A stretch of DNA of 36,498 nt, taken from Planctomycetota bacterium. GTDB taxonomy: Bacteria; Planctomycetota; Phycisphaerae; Sedimentisphaerales; Anaerohalosphaeraceae. This document shows positions 6,801 through 15,326 of the stretch, piece by piece. The notes beneath the pieces were generated by a model. The model ran no database searches and was not told the origin of the DNA. It saw only the letters and a list, made by a program, of their open reading frames with translations. A program made the position numbers and the translations under genes. Position 1 is the first letter of the stretch; every line of letters starts with the position of its first letter. The DNA is taken from the NCBI GenBank assembly GCA_013349435.1, contig DUZQ01000030.1, positions 1 through 36,498 on the forward strand, read 5' to 3'.

Positions 6801-8627
6801 ATGAAAGCCCTTGACAAATATATCTTGATTGTTTTTGTTCTGATAGCACTGGCTGCAGGGCCGGTGCTCGCCGCTATACAGGTCTTCGCCCAAGTTGATA
6901 CCTCACAGGACATCTATGTTGGTGAAAGCTTCACCTATAATGTGATTATCGATGGTGAAAATAAACCCGGCCGGGTTGACCTTGCTCCACTTGCGCAGTA
7001 TAACCCGCAAAGTGCCAGCAACAGAGATGTCTCTCAATCATCTGTAACTATAATAAACGGCAGAATGACTAAAAGTGAAACCAAGCGATACGTTATGAGC
7101 TATTCACTGACCGCCGGCTGGGCGGGCAAAATACAACTTCAGCCCGTAACAGTTACCCTTGACGGGACAGATTACAGGACTAATCCGGTTGAGGTTAATA
7201 TTCTTGAGCCGGGCACCACCGACAAACTCGACCTTGAGGTTAAGCTATCTGATAGCTCCTGCTACGTCGGTCAACCGGTCATAATGACGGTTAATTTTTA
7301 TATATCGGCTGATATCGGAGACTTTAACTTCACCGTCCCAGCTTTTGCCGGGGATGCTTTTGTGCTTGAGGATCCGGATGTATCAGGCGGAGGAGCCAAG
7401 GAATACCGCCTCAGCAGTGGGGTTCACGTCTTTGTCAGCCAATACCGAGTAACTCACAAGGGCAAAGATGCCATCCTGCTTACATTCAGCAAAGTGCTGA
7501 TTCCCCGATACGCAGAACGGATTCGACTGGCGCCTACAAGTGTCTCGGCTGATGTAGCTATAGGCCGCCAACGAAGCCGAAGAGGTTTTTTCGACGATTT
7601 CTTCGGCCGCACACAGTACAAAAGGTTCATGGCAAAATCAAATCCGCTGACACTGGACGTTTTGCCTTTACCCGAAGGAGGTAAACCCAAAGATTTCTAC
7701 GGTCTTGTCGGCAGATATACAATAGCCGCCTCGGCCTGGCCGACCGAAGTAAGCAGGGGCGACCCTGTTACCCTTACAATCAGGGTCGGAGGCAATAAAT
7801 ATCTCAAGCCCGTTCAGTGGCCCGACCTTGAGCGGATACCGGAGATGGCCCAAAACTTCAAAATCCCCTCTGAAAGAAGCACGCCGACCATTGAAAAAGG
7901 CTCTAAGGTCTTCACGCAGACAATCCGTCCAAGCAATAATGAAGTTAACCGGATTCCGCCTATCCCGCTTGCCTTTTTCGATGTTGACAAAGGCGAATAC
8001 GTCGTCGCCCAAAGCGAACCGATAAAACTGGAGGTCTCGCCCGCCAAAAAGTTGACCGCAGCCGATTTGGTGGGCCCGGATTCTGCACCGGTCAGCAGAG
8101 AAGTTGAGGCAATAAAAAAAGGACTTTCGGCCAACTATGAAACCTTCGATATCCTGACCAACCAGAGTTTTTCGCCTGTCGAAGCCGTAATTGCTTTGCC
8201 ATACGCTCCTATTTGGGCATTACCTTTGGTCGCTTTGATAATAAGCACGTTTGTCAAGCTCTTTACTCACACGACCCCGGAAAAAATTGCAACCAGACGC
8301 CGGCGCCGGGCCTGTGCTGTGGCAGTCGCGCAGTTGAAAAATGTCGCACATGACACCTCGAAACAGACCCACGAATTACTCGCAGCGGCTATGAAGCAAT
8401 ATATCGGCGACCGTTTCGACCGGACAGCAGGCTCGCTTACCGCACAGGACTGCTATGAAGTAATTGTCGCTGCCACAAAAGATGCCAAAGCCGCTGATGA
8501 ATACAGAGATGTCATAGAACGGTGCGAATCGGCCAGATATGCCGCAGTCCGGACGGATATCGACTCTAACAAAATTAACGAGGTTATCAAGCTCATTCGT
8601 GATATCGAAAAGAAGTCCAAGAAATGA
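6801..8627 (+). CDS. batD: BatD-like exported membrane protein
   Basis: The 608-residue protein has a signal peptide (LIVFVLIALAAGPVLA, about 9-25), a large periplasmic part made of Ig-like folds and a single membrane segment near 465-485 (YAPIWALPLVALIISTFVKL), then a cytoplasmic helical tail with an Arg cluster (RRRRR) after the membrane. Family hallmarks include the early VDTSQDIYVGESFTYNVII, QYRVTHKGKDAI and PVTLTIRVGGNKYLKPVQWP. The role in Bat systems is unproven; BatD is thought to be the large periplasmic partner of the VWA proteins. No strong Shine-Dalgarno is visible before the ATG at 6801. The gene overlaps batE by ATGA. Confidence 0.9.
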   Translation: MKALDKYILIVFVLIALAAGPVLAAIQVFAQVDTSQDIYVGESFTYNVIIDGENKPGRVDLAPLAQYNPQSASNRDVSQSSVTIINGRMTKSETKRYVMSYSLTAGWAGKIQLQPVTVTLDGTDYRTNPVEVNILEPGTTDKLDLEVKLSDSSCYVGQPVIMTVNFYISADIGDFNFTVPAFAGDAFVLEDPDVSGGGAKEYRLSSGVHVFVSQYRVTHKGKDAILLTFSKVLIPRYAERIRLAPTSVSADVAIGRQRSRRGFFDDFFGRTQYKRFMAKSNPLTLDVLPLPEGGKPKDFYGLVGRYTIAASAWPTEVSRGDPVTLTIRVGGNKYLKPVQWPDLERIPEMAQNFKIPSERSTPTIEKGSKVFTQTIRPSNNEVNRIPPIPLAFFDVDKGEYVVAQSEPIKLEVSPAKKLTAADLVGPDSAPVSREVEAIKKGLSANYETFDILTNQSFSPVEAVIALPYAPIWALPLVALIISTFVKLFTHTTPEKIATRRRRRACAVAVAQLKNVAHDTSKQTHELLAAAMKQYIGDRFDRTAGSLTAQDCYEVIVAATKDAKAADEYRDVIERCESARYAAVRTDIDSNKINEVIKLIRDIEKKSKK

Positions 8628-9442
8628 CCCGCAGAACCGCTGTGAACATATTAACCGGATTAATGTTCTTCACTCTGCCTTCAGTGGCGCAGGCCGAGCT
8701 GTCAAAGGACCAGCTAAACACCCTTTTTGCTCAGGCAAATGACGCCTTTCGTAAGGCCAACGCCGAGCGCTCCGGGTCGGTAAAGGCCGACAGACTCTAC
8801 GAAGAAGCAATCCTTGCCTACGAAAAGATCATCAACCAGGGCCGAATAAAAAACGCGGGCCTGTATTACAACCTTGCAAATACCTACTTTCTAAAGGGAG
8901 ACATCGGCGCCGCTATACTGAATTACCGAAGGGCACAAAAACTTGACACCGACGATGCAAACATCCAAAAAAACCTTGAATTTGCCCGAAGTCGAAGAAT
9001 TGACAGAGTCCCGGTAAAAACACAAAAACGTGTTTTGCATACCCTCTTTTTCTGGCATTACGATTTTTCCCTGAAGACAAAATTTGTCCTGACCTGCATC
9101 TTTTTTGCCGTCTGCTGCATCGCTTTAACGGTGATGGTATGGCTTGGCCGCTCTGCCGGTGCCACAACTGCATCGGTAATAACGGGGTTACTTGCAATTT
9201 GCTTTCTTGTTTCGGTAGCCGTCCAGATAAAAACGCAGGCCGCTGAAATCTGTGGGGTAATTACCGCCGATGAGGTCATCGCCCGCCAGGGCGACGGCCA
9301 AAACTACACGCCCAGCTTCAAAGAGCCTTTGCACGCCGGCACAGAATTCAACCTGCTTGAGGCCCGTACCGGCTGGCTCCACATACAACTCGCCGACGAC
9401 ACCGACACCTGGATACCCGACCACGCCGCAGACCTGATTTGA
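8624..9442 (+). CDS. batE: BatE-like TPR / SH3-like membrane protein
   Basis: A 272-residue protein starting at ATGA overlap with batD. It has a signal peptide (ending PSVAQA, about residue 23), TPR repeats (RLYEEAILAYEKII; GLYYNLANTYFLKGDIGAAILNYRRAQKL), two membrane segments (about 145-165 and 178-198) and a C-terminal bacterial SH3-like domain (VITADEVIARQGDG, ARTGWLHIQLADDTDTWIP). This is the standard BatE architecture and is the last gene of the Bat cluster. It converges on murG. Confidence 0.9.
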   Translation: MTRRTAVNILTGLMFFTLPSVAQAELSKDQLNTLFAQANDAFRKANAERSGSVKADRLYEEAILAYEKIINQGRIKNAGLYYNLANTYFLKGDIGAAILNYRRAQKLDTDDANIQKNLEFARSRRIDRVPVKTQKRVLHTLFFWHYDFSLKTKFVLTCIFFAVCCIALTVMVWLGRSAGATTASVITGLLAICFLVSVAVQIKTQAAEICGVITADEVIARQGDGQNYTPSFKEPLHAGTEFNLLEARTGWLHIQLADDTDTWIPDHAADLI

Positions 9443-9565
9443 CTTTAAGCATTGGCTTCGGGTGGCAGCCTCAAGCGAAGCTTGGAGATGGTTTTTCGCA
9501 CTTTTATATACAGTTATATGGTGCGATGTTTCGCACCCTACATGACTGCAGCAGCTTGAGGTTTT
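9443..9565. terminator. Convergent junction with nested hairpins
   Basis: The gap between batE (+) and murG (-) holds GGTGCGA-TGTT-TCGCACC, a perfect 7-bp hairpin at 9520-9537, and a hairpin around CTCAAGC-GAA-GCTTG at 9470-9487. CCTCAAGC at 9469-9476 can also pair with GCTTGAGG at 9554-9561, enclosing everything between. It probably ends transcription from both sides, although no clean T-run follows. The nested arrangement also looks like a dispersed repeat element. Confidence 0.45.
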
Positions 9566-10681
9566 CTACAAACTCATTATCGCTTGAGCGGTTTTTTCTG
9601 CCGCGTCTAATCTCGCCCAGGCCCTGCCTTTTTGCCCCATTTTTTTGCGTTTTTCATCATCGGCCATAAGCGCCGTCAACTCACGCAGAAGATTCTTCGA
9701 TGTCTGCTCGCAATCACCCACTACATCGTCAACTATCACCCCGCCTCCAGCCTCGACCAGCTTGGACGCATTCAAATACTGGTGCCTGTCTTTGTGATAC
9801 GGATAAGGCATACAAATTGCGGCCACCCCTGCCGCTGCGTATTCGGCTATGCTTACCGCCCCTGCCCTTCCTACAACCACATCCGCACAGGCCAAAAGAC
9901 CCGGCATGTCATCGAAGTAATCGATAACATTATGTCCAATTCCAACATCTGTATAGTTTGTCAGTACGCGTTGGTAATCTCTTTTGCCCGTAATGTGAAC
10001 TATTTGCCAGGTATCCACGAACGGTTCAAGGTCTTTTGTCAGGGCGCATAACGCGTCATTGATACTCATCGACCCGCTCGAAGCCCCGGTAACAATAAGA
10101 GTCTTCTTGTTTTTATCAAGCTCCAATTCAAAAACAGCCCTTGAACTGTCGGGGTTTTCGAAATCCGCTCTTAATGGGCAGCCGACGACATGAACGCCGG
10201 CTTTGGTTTTTGAAAAGTGTACTGCGGTATCTTCGAACTGAACGAAAATTTTCTTTGCAAAACGTGCCAGAAATTTGTTCGCTCTGCCCGGTATAATATC
10301 GACGTTGATTAAAGCGACAGGCACTTTGAGTCTGTGTGCTGCAAGGAGCGCAGGTGCCGATGCGAATCCGCCTGTCCCGATGACGACCGATCTGCCGGCA
10401 ACCGGACCGATTTTGTCCCTTGCAAATCTGTAGCTTCTCACCAGCTTTGAAACAAATACTAAAAGCCTGTCGGGCCTAAGCGAGACCGATTCAGCCGGGA
10501 GCGGAAAAAATTCGTAGCCGGTTTTTGCAAGTATCTGCGAATCAATCGTCCGCTCACTGCAAAAAAATGTAATGTATGCCTCAGAATGAACTTTTCGTAT
10601 CTGCTCTGCTACCGCAATTGCCGGGTAGATATGTCCGCCGGTCCCCCCGCCTGCAAAGAAATAATGCGACCGCTTCATCAT
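9566..10681 (-). CDS. murG: MurG, lipid II synthase
   Basis: The 371-residue GT28 glycosyltransferase transfers GlcNAc from UDP-GlcNAc to lipid I at the inner membrane face, giving lipid II. The glycine-rich loop GGGTGGH is at 11-17, a second Gly-rich loop GTGGFAS at 102-108, and the UDP-binding region VVVGRAGAVSIAEYAAAG followed by YHKDRHQYLNA is present. Where most MurG proteins have H-E-Q-N before the PGxAN motif, this one reads INVD (125-128). The start ATG directly follows the ftsW stop (TAAATGATG), with GGGGAG upstream; the second ATG is equally possible. Paired with ftsW but without other dcw genes nearby. Confidence 0.95.
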   Translation of the reverse strand: MMKRSHYFFAGGGTGGHIYPAIAVAEQIRKVHSEAYITFFCSERTIDSQILAKTGYEFFPLPAESVSLRPDRLLVFVSKLVRSYRFARDKIGPVAGRSVVIGTGGFASAPALLAAHRLKVPVALINVDIIPGRANKFLARFAKKIFVQFEDTAVHFSKTKAGVHVVGCPLRADFENPDSSRAVFELELDKNKKTLIVTGASSGSMSINDALCALTKDLEPFVDTWQIVHITGKRDYQRVLTNYTDVGIGHNVIDYFDDMPGLLACADVVVGRAGAVSIAEYAAAGVAAICMPYPYHKDRHQYLNASKLVEAGGGVIVDDVVGDCEQTSKNLLRELTALMADDEKRKKMGQKGRAWARLDAAEKTAQAIMSL

Positions 10682-11836
10682 TTAGCTCCCCGGTATTTTG
10701 TTTTGTCGGTCGGTCTGTTTTGCGATATTAATCAGCACCCCAACCGCCGCCGCCGACAGAAGCATACTTGTTCCCCCGGCACTTAAAAACGGCAGAGGTA
10801 TCCCCTTTGTCGGCAGCACAACCATGGCAACACCGATATTTATCGCCGCCTGAAGGGCGATTGTCAGCACGATACCCGCCGCCAACAATCGGCCGAACCT
10901 GTTCCGGCAACGAATCACAATTATCATCCCGCAGACAACAAAGGCAATGAAAATCGCGATTACCAGCGCCGCTCCGGCAAATCCCAGTTCTTCTGCGATG
11001 ATAGCAAATACGAAGTCGGTCGTGTCCTCCGGAACATGACCATATTTGCAAATCCCTTTACCGAGGCCCTTTCCCCATATCCCGCCTGTACTTATCGCAA
11101 TCAGAGACTGTCTTGCCTGGTATGAAATAGCCGCTGGATTGATGAAGCTCTTTATCCTGTTGACTCGCGTCGGCGAGCTGACTATTGCCGCATAAAAAGC
11201 GACCGCCGTCAACGGAAGCGGAGTAAGAAAATGCCACCAGTGCGCACCACCTATTAAGAGCATCAAAAATGTCAGAAGGACGATAAATGCAGACGTACCA
11301 AAATCCTGCGTTACTATCAGCGCCACCACCAGCCCCGGGAAAAGGCAGATAAAGATAAATCCCTTCCAGTAAAGCTTAATGGTATCGGATAACCTGACAA
11401 CAATAGCCGCAAGGAAGAAGACGACGGTCCATTTTGCAAGTTCTGACGGCTGAAAGCTCACATATACAGGTCCGGGACAAATATCCAGCCAACGTCGGGC
11501 ACCGTGCTTTTGGACACCGATTCCCGGAACAAGAACAAGTATAAGCAAAACTATTGCCAGTATCAGAAGGTATGTGAGGAAGGATTTCGCCGGCGAACTA
11601 ACTTCAAACCCGAATTTCTCATAATCTAATCTGCTGCATAAATAAAGCACTAAAACAGCTAAGGGGAAAAAAAGAACCTGTTTCAGAGATGCAAAGTCGT
11701 AAAAATGCTCTAAATCGTAGTCAATGCTGATGTTGGCTCCAGCCGAGAAGACAAACAATGTCCCTATGCCCATCAAGACCAAAACCAATGCCTCGATTAA
11801 GCCGCCTTTATGGCCATTTTGTTCTATACTTGACAT
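10682..11836 (-). CDS. ftsW: FtsW/RodA-type lipid II polymerase (SEDS)
   Basis: About 384 residues with around ten membrane segments. SEDS hallmarks: GARRWLDI, FQPSELAKW, TQDFGTSAFIVL, the GKGLGKGICKYGHVPEDTTDF loop, IIAEELGF, and the C-terminal LPTKGIPLPFLSAGGTSML, which is closer to FtsW than RodA. It polymerises lipid II into glycan strands with a class B PBP. I prefer the ATG at 11836; a TTG at 11866 is the only upstream in-frame start and has no ribosome binding site. The stop abuts murG, so substrate-making and substrate-using enzymes are co-translated. The two genes stand apart from the rest of a dcw cluster. Confidence 0.92.
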   Translation of the reverse strand: MSSIEQNGHKGGLIEALVLVLMGIGTLFVFSAGANISIDYDLEHFYDFASLKQVLFFPLAVLVLYLCSRLDYEKFGFEVSSPAKSFLTYLLILAIVLLILVLVPGIGVQKHGARRWLDICPGPVYVSFQPSELAKWTVVFFLAAIVVRLSDTIKLYWKGFIFICLFPGLVVALIVTQDFGTSAFIVLLTFLMLLIGGAHWWHFLTPLPLTAVAFYAAIVSSPTRVNRIKSFINPAAISYQARQSLIAISTGGIWGKGLGKGICKYGHVPEDTTDFVFAIIAEELGFAGAALVIAIFIAFVVCGMIIVIRCRNRFGRLLAAGIVLTIALQAAINIGVAMVVLPTKGIPLPFLSAGGTSMLLSAAAVGVLINIAKQTDRQNKIPGS

Positions 11837-11984
11837 AGCTATCTTAAATATTTCGGCACCACGCAAGAGACAACGCCAGAAAATTCTGCCGATATGACCG
11901 GTTTTTCTTGTCGCAGAGTTTGATTTACCTTTATAGCATAGTAGTAGAATTTACTTCTAAACGGGAATTTTGCAGAGATTTTGG

Positions 11985-12013
11985 TTGACAAGTATCCTAT
12001 CCGGGTGTAGGAT
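11985..12013 (+). promoter_or_regulatory. Promoter for beta-helix protein gene
   Basis: A perfect -35 TTGACA at 11985-11990 and TAGGAT at 12008-12013 are separated by 17 bp. Transcription would begin near 12020, which supports GTG 12054 as the true start and excludes the longer reading from 11970. Confidence 0.6.
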
Positions 12014-12053
12014 TCATTATGTGGGTTTAAAGGCACTCTTGGAGGAGTGGATT

Positions 12054-14027
12054 GTGGACAAAAGCTCAAATTCTCTCTGGGGTGGGTTAATACTAACGCT
12101 GACCATAGCAGGTACGTCCGCCGGTGCAATCTATGTCGATGAAACAGCCACAACGGGTGCAAAAAATGGTACGAGCTGGGCAGATGCGTATATCTATCTG
12201 CAGGATGCCTTGGCCGAGGCGACTACGGAACCGGACGAAATCAGGGTTGCCCGGGGTACATACAAGCCTGACCAGGATTCTGCCAATCCCACAGGCAGCA
12301 AGCAAAGAACAGCCACTTTTCAACTGATTAGTGGTGTCGAAATATACGGTGGTTTTCCCGCCGGCGGGGGGCAGTGGCAGGGCCGCGACCCGAACGCGTA
12401 CCTGACGATACTAACCGGGGACCTCAACGGAGACGACGGACCCGATTTTACCAACAACCAGGACAATAGTTACCATGTTGTAACCGCAACCGGCACCAGC
12501 GCAACAGCCGTGCTTGACGGTTTTATGATTACTGCCGGTAATGCTGATGCCGTCTCGGGCACCGACAGCTATGGCGGCGGGATATACAACGACAGCGGCA
12601 ACGCTGTAATAGCCAACTGCAAAATCGCAGGCAACCGTGCGGCGCTGCGGGGCGGAGGTATGTATAATGACGGCAGTTCGGCTAAGGTAACCATCTGCAC
12701 TTTCAGCGGCAACTTGTCAGGCTCGCTCGGCGGGGCGATATACAATTTGCTTTCAGACGGAACCGTGATTTCCAAGTGCACCTTCGCCGCAAATTCCACC
12801 TGTGACGGAGGCGGAGGTATATATAATTACTGGACCAACTCGACGATAACCAACTGCACATTTCTTGGAAATACGGCACAGGCTGGTTTTGGCCCCAGCG
12901 GTGGTGCAGTACTCAATGAAGCGTACAGTTACCCCGTATTAACGAATTGCCGGTTTACCGGCAACCAGGCGGATTTTGGGGGTGCAATCTGCAGCTATGA
13001 CAGCGATCCGTGTGTGCTCAGTTGCACCTTAGCCGGAAACTCGGCCGATAACGGCGGCGGGATGTACGGTTACGAAAGCAGCCCAACAATAACAAACTGC
13101 ATCTTTTGGGCAAACATAGACGGTGGTATAAACGATGAGGAAGCTCAGATTTACGTTTACACGGGCACACCTGTCGTAGCGTATAGCTGCATTCAGGGCC
13201 TGGACGCCTTCGCCGGAAGCGGCAACATCGATGACAACCCGCTTTTTGTGTGTGACCCCAACAACGGCGGCGACGGTTGGGGCGATGACCCGTGTACCCC
13301 CGGCGTTGATGAGGCTGATAACGATGACTACGGCGACCTTCGTTTATCTATACCCGGCTCACCCTGTGTCGATAGCGGCAGCAATGCTGCGGTACCTGCC
13401 GATACCGCCGACCTTGACGATGACGGCAACACCGCTGAGCAGATTCCCTGGGACCTGGACGGTAACGAAAGAATTATCGACGGTAATGGTAACACAACTG
13501 CCACAGTTGATATGGGGGCTTTCGAGTTCGCACGAGCTAATATCGTCCGCTGGCCCGCCCAGTTCACATTCTTTGTCTCCAGAGGCGGATTCGAATCCGG
13601 GCCGCAAAGCCTCTACATCTCCAATTCAGGGGCGGGGCAGTTGAACTGGGAAATCACCTGCGGTTGCAACTGGATGAGCGCCGACCCGAATAGTGGAAGT
13701 TCCACAGCAGACCCGGATGAAGTTTTTCTGAACACGAACACATCAAACCTGACCTGGGGCAGCTATTCATGTCAGTTGACAATTTCCTCATCTGACGCGG
13801 TAAACTCCCCTCAGACCGTCCGGGTGGATTTGCACATTATTAAGGGCGATTTTGATGCGGATGGGGACGTGGACCTTGGAGATTTCGGTGTATTTGCGTT
13901 GGCCTGGTTGACCGCGCAGGGAGAGGGTGGGTACAATCCGGTGTGTGATATTGCCGAGCCTTCAAACGATTTCATCGATGAAGCAGACCTTGCAGAATTC
14001 GCAGAAAACTGGCTTGGGGGCACCTAA
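12054..14027 (+). CDS. Secreted parallel beta-helix protein with BACON-like and dockerin-like domains
   Basis: About 657 residues. The start is GTG 12054, with GGAGGAG at 12041-12047 and a promoter just upstream; the signal peptide (LWGGLILTLTIAGTSAGA) follows. Next come the IYVDE...NGTSWADAYIYLQDAL opening typical of planctomycete beta-helix proteins, many right-handed repeats (NCxFxGNxAxxGGGxYN), and a choice-of-anchor-like end (DMGAFEF). After that comes a BACON-like Ig domain (about 515-595; GAGQLNWEITCGCNWMSADP). The C-terminus has two dockerin-like, EF-hand-like calcium loops (GDFDADGDVDLGDFGVFALAWL and DEADLAEFAENWL). It is probably a cell-surface or secreted carbohydrate-related protein; no catalytic residues of a lyase are evident, so the substrate is unknown. 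Confidence 0.85.
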   Translation: MDKSSNSLWGGLILTLTIAGTSAGAIYVDETATTGAKNGTSWADAYIYLQDALAEATTEPDEIRVARGTYKPDQDSANPTGSKQRTATFQLISGVEIYGGFPAGGGQWQGRDPNAYLTILTGDLNGDDGPDFTNNQDNSYHVVTATGTSATAVLDGFMITAGNADAVSGTDSYGGGIYNDSGNAVIANCKIAGNRAALRGGGMYNDGSSAKVTICTFSGNLSGSLGGAIYNLLSDGTVISKCTFAANSTCDGGGGIYNYWTNSTITNCTFLGNTAQAGFGPSGGAVLNEAYSYPVLTNCRFTGNQADFGGAICSYDSDPCVLSCTLAGNSADNGGGMYGYESSPTITNCIFWANIDGGINDEEAQIYVYTGTPVVAYSCIQGLDAFAGSGNIDDNPLFVCDPNNGGDGWGDDPCTPGVDEADNDDYGDLRLSIPGSPCVDSGSNAAVPADTADLDDDGNTAEQIPWDLDGNERIIDGNGNTTATVDMGAFEFARANIVRWPAQFTFFVSRGGFESGPQSLYISNSGAGQLNWEITCGCNWMSADPNSGSSTADPDEVFLNTNTSNLTWGSYSCQLTISSSDAVNSPQTVRVDLHIIKGDFDADGDVDLGDFGVFALAWLTAQGEGGYNPVCDIAEPSNDFIDEADLAEFAENWLGGT

Positions 14028-14103
14028 TAATTGGGACGGGCACTGATTTATCCTCATTATCAGCCTGTGCGGGGGGTGAAGTAAAAAATCCGGCCTTTTC
14101 CAG

Positions 14104-14131
14104 TTGCAATTTCTTTGGAGCTATGTAAACT
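14104..14131 (+). promoter_or_regulatory. Candidate tRNA-Tyr promoter
   Basis: TTGCAA at 14104-14109 and TAAACT at 14126-14131 are separated by 16 bp, giving a start about 8 bases before the mature tRNA. Each hexamer matches consensus at four positions, so this is a moderate call. Confidence 0.45.
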
Positions 14132-14145
14132 ATCTTTTCTGGTGG

Positions 14146-14228
14146 GGGTCGGTGCCCGAGTGGCTAAAGGGAACGGGCTGTAAACCCGTTGGCGAGAGCC
14201 TACGTTGGTTCGAATCCAACCCGGCCCA
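14146..14228 (+). tRNA. tRNA-Tyr (anticodon GUA)
   Basis: An 83-nt class II tRNA. The acceptor GGGTCGG pairs with CCGGCCC (one G-U pair), with discriminator A at 14228. The anticodon stem ACGGG/CCCGT encloses loop CTGTAAA with anticodon GTA. A long variable arm (GGC-GAGA-GCC) and the T arm GTTGG-TTCGAAT-CCAAC are intact. The 3' CCA is not encoded. It stands alone, between the beta-helix gene and the cysteine synthase gene. Confidence 0.96.
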
Positions 14229-14320
14229 TTTTTACCGCTTTTGAAAAACTGCATTTTACAGGCACAAGCAGGCTTTTTCACTACCATGGCTAAAAACAGG
14301 TAATCGCGTGGTGAGGGTAA

Positions 14321-14349
14321 TTGACTTTCAGAATCAGATTGTTTATATT
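14321..14349 (+). promoter_or_regulatory. Promoter for cysteine synthase gene
   Basis: TTGACT at 14321-14326 and TATATT at 14344-14349 with a 17-bp spacer make a near-consensus sigma-70-type promoter. The expected start near 14356 leaves a leader of about 22 nt, too short for a riboswitch. AGGGAGA lies just before the ATG. Confidence 0.75.
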
Positions 14350-14377
14350 GACCGTCCTCTAAAATCAGGGAGAATGC

Positions 14378-15265
14378 ATGCTAACAGATAACATTTTGGA
14401 TTTGATTGGTAATACGCCTCTGATTCAGCTCAGGGGCGAAAATGTCTTCGTAAAAGCGGAATTCCTCAATCCCGGCGGCAGCATCAAAGACCGCGTTGCG
14501 CTGGCAATGCTTGAAGGCGCCGAGCGGGACGGCCGTCTTAAACCGGACTCAATCATAGTAGAACCTACATCCGGTAATACCGGTATCGGTGTTGCCTTAG
14601 TCGGGCGGTTGAAGGGATATAAGGTCCAAATCGTCATGCCGGAGAATATGAGCGTGGAGCGTAAAAAGCTCATCGCCGCCCTCGGAGCCGAGCTTATACT
14701 AACACCACCCGATGACGGCATCGCGGGCGCCGTTAAGCACGTTGAGGAGATGGCGGCGGCAGACAGCCGGATATTCGTCCCACAGCAATTCGAGAATCCC
14801 GACAATCCGCGGGTCCATTACGAAGAAACGGCCCATGAGTTGTGGCGACAGATGACCGGCAACATCGCCTGTTTCGTCGCAGGTGTCGGCAGCGGAGGAA
14901 CTCTGCAGGGGGTAGGCAAATTTCTGAAAGAACACAAAAGCGACGTCAAAATTGTGGCGGTCGAACCCAAGGATGTCTCAGCACTTCTCGGACACGAGCC
15001 GGGGCTTCATCAGATACAGGGCATCGGCGACGGCTTTGTGCCGGCTGTGCTGGATGTATCTTTGGTCGATGACGTTATCGAGGTTACCGATGAAGATGCG
15101 ATTGAAACTACCCGGCGGTTGGGTACGGACTACGGTTTGCTGGTTGGGATATCTTCCGGCGCCAATGTCTGGGCCGCTCGTCAGTTGGCCGCTCGCATAG
15201 AGGGCAACATCGCCACCGTCCTTCCCGACCGGGCCGAGCGCTACTTTAGCACCGCTTTGTTGTGA
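14378..15265 (+). CDS. cysK: Cysteine synthase family (O-acetylserine thiol-lyase)
   Basis: The 295-residue PLP enzyme of fold type II makes cysteine from O-acetylserine and sulfide in the cytoplasm. The PLP lysine is K37 in NPGGSIKDR; PTSGNTGIG (63-71) binds the substrate carboxylate; GVGSGGTLQG binds the PLP phosphate; and GISSGANVWAA is the conserved C-terminal motif. It is slightly short for CysK (about 310) and could equally be CysM; I use cysK as the family name only. The start ATG at 14378 has AGGGAGA (14368-14374) upstream; an ATG at 14374 is out of frame. It is a single-gene unit with its own promoter. Confidence 0.9.
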   Translation: MLTDNILDLIGNTPLIQLRGENVFVKAEFLNPGGSIKDRVALAMLEGAERDGRLKPDSIIVEPTSGNTGIGVALVGRLKGYKVQIVMPENMSVERKKLIAALGAELILTPPDDGIAGAVKHVEEMAAADSRIFVPQQFENPDNPRVHYEETAHELWRQMTGNIACFVAGVGSGGTLQGVGKFLKEHKSDVKIVAVEPKDVSALLGHEPGLHQIQGIGDGFVPAVLDVSLVDDVIEVTDEDAIETTRRLGTDYGLLVGISSGANVWAARQLAARIEGNIATVLPDRAERYFSTALL

Positions 15266-15326
15266 CAAGCTCCTTGTGAACCCGAAAAATGTCTTTAGGG
15301 ACTTGCTCTGGGGCCTTCTGGAGAAA

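Noticed and set aside
11970-12053. Longer N-terminus for the beta-helix protein
   Set aside because: It would begin upstream of the promoter's -35 and lacks a ribosome binding site, while GTG 12054 has GGAGGAG and a signal peptide.
14040-14080. Terminator after the beta-helix gene
   Set aside because: CTGAT/ATCAG can pair, but the following sequence is G-rich with no T-run.
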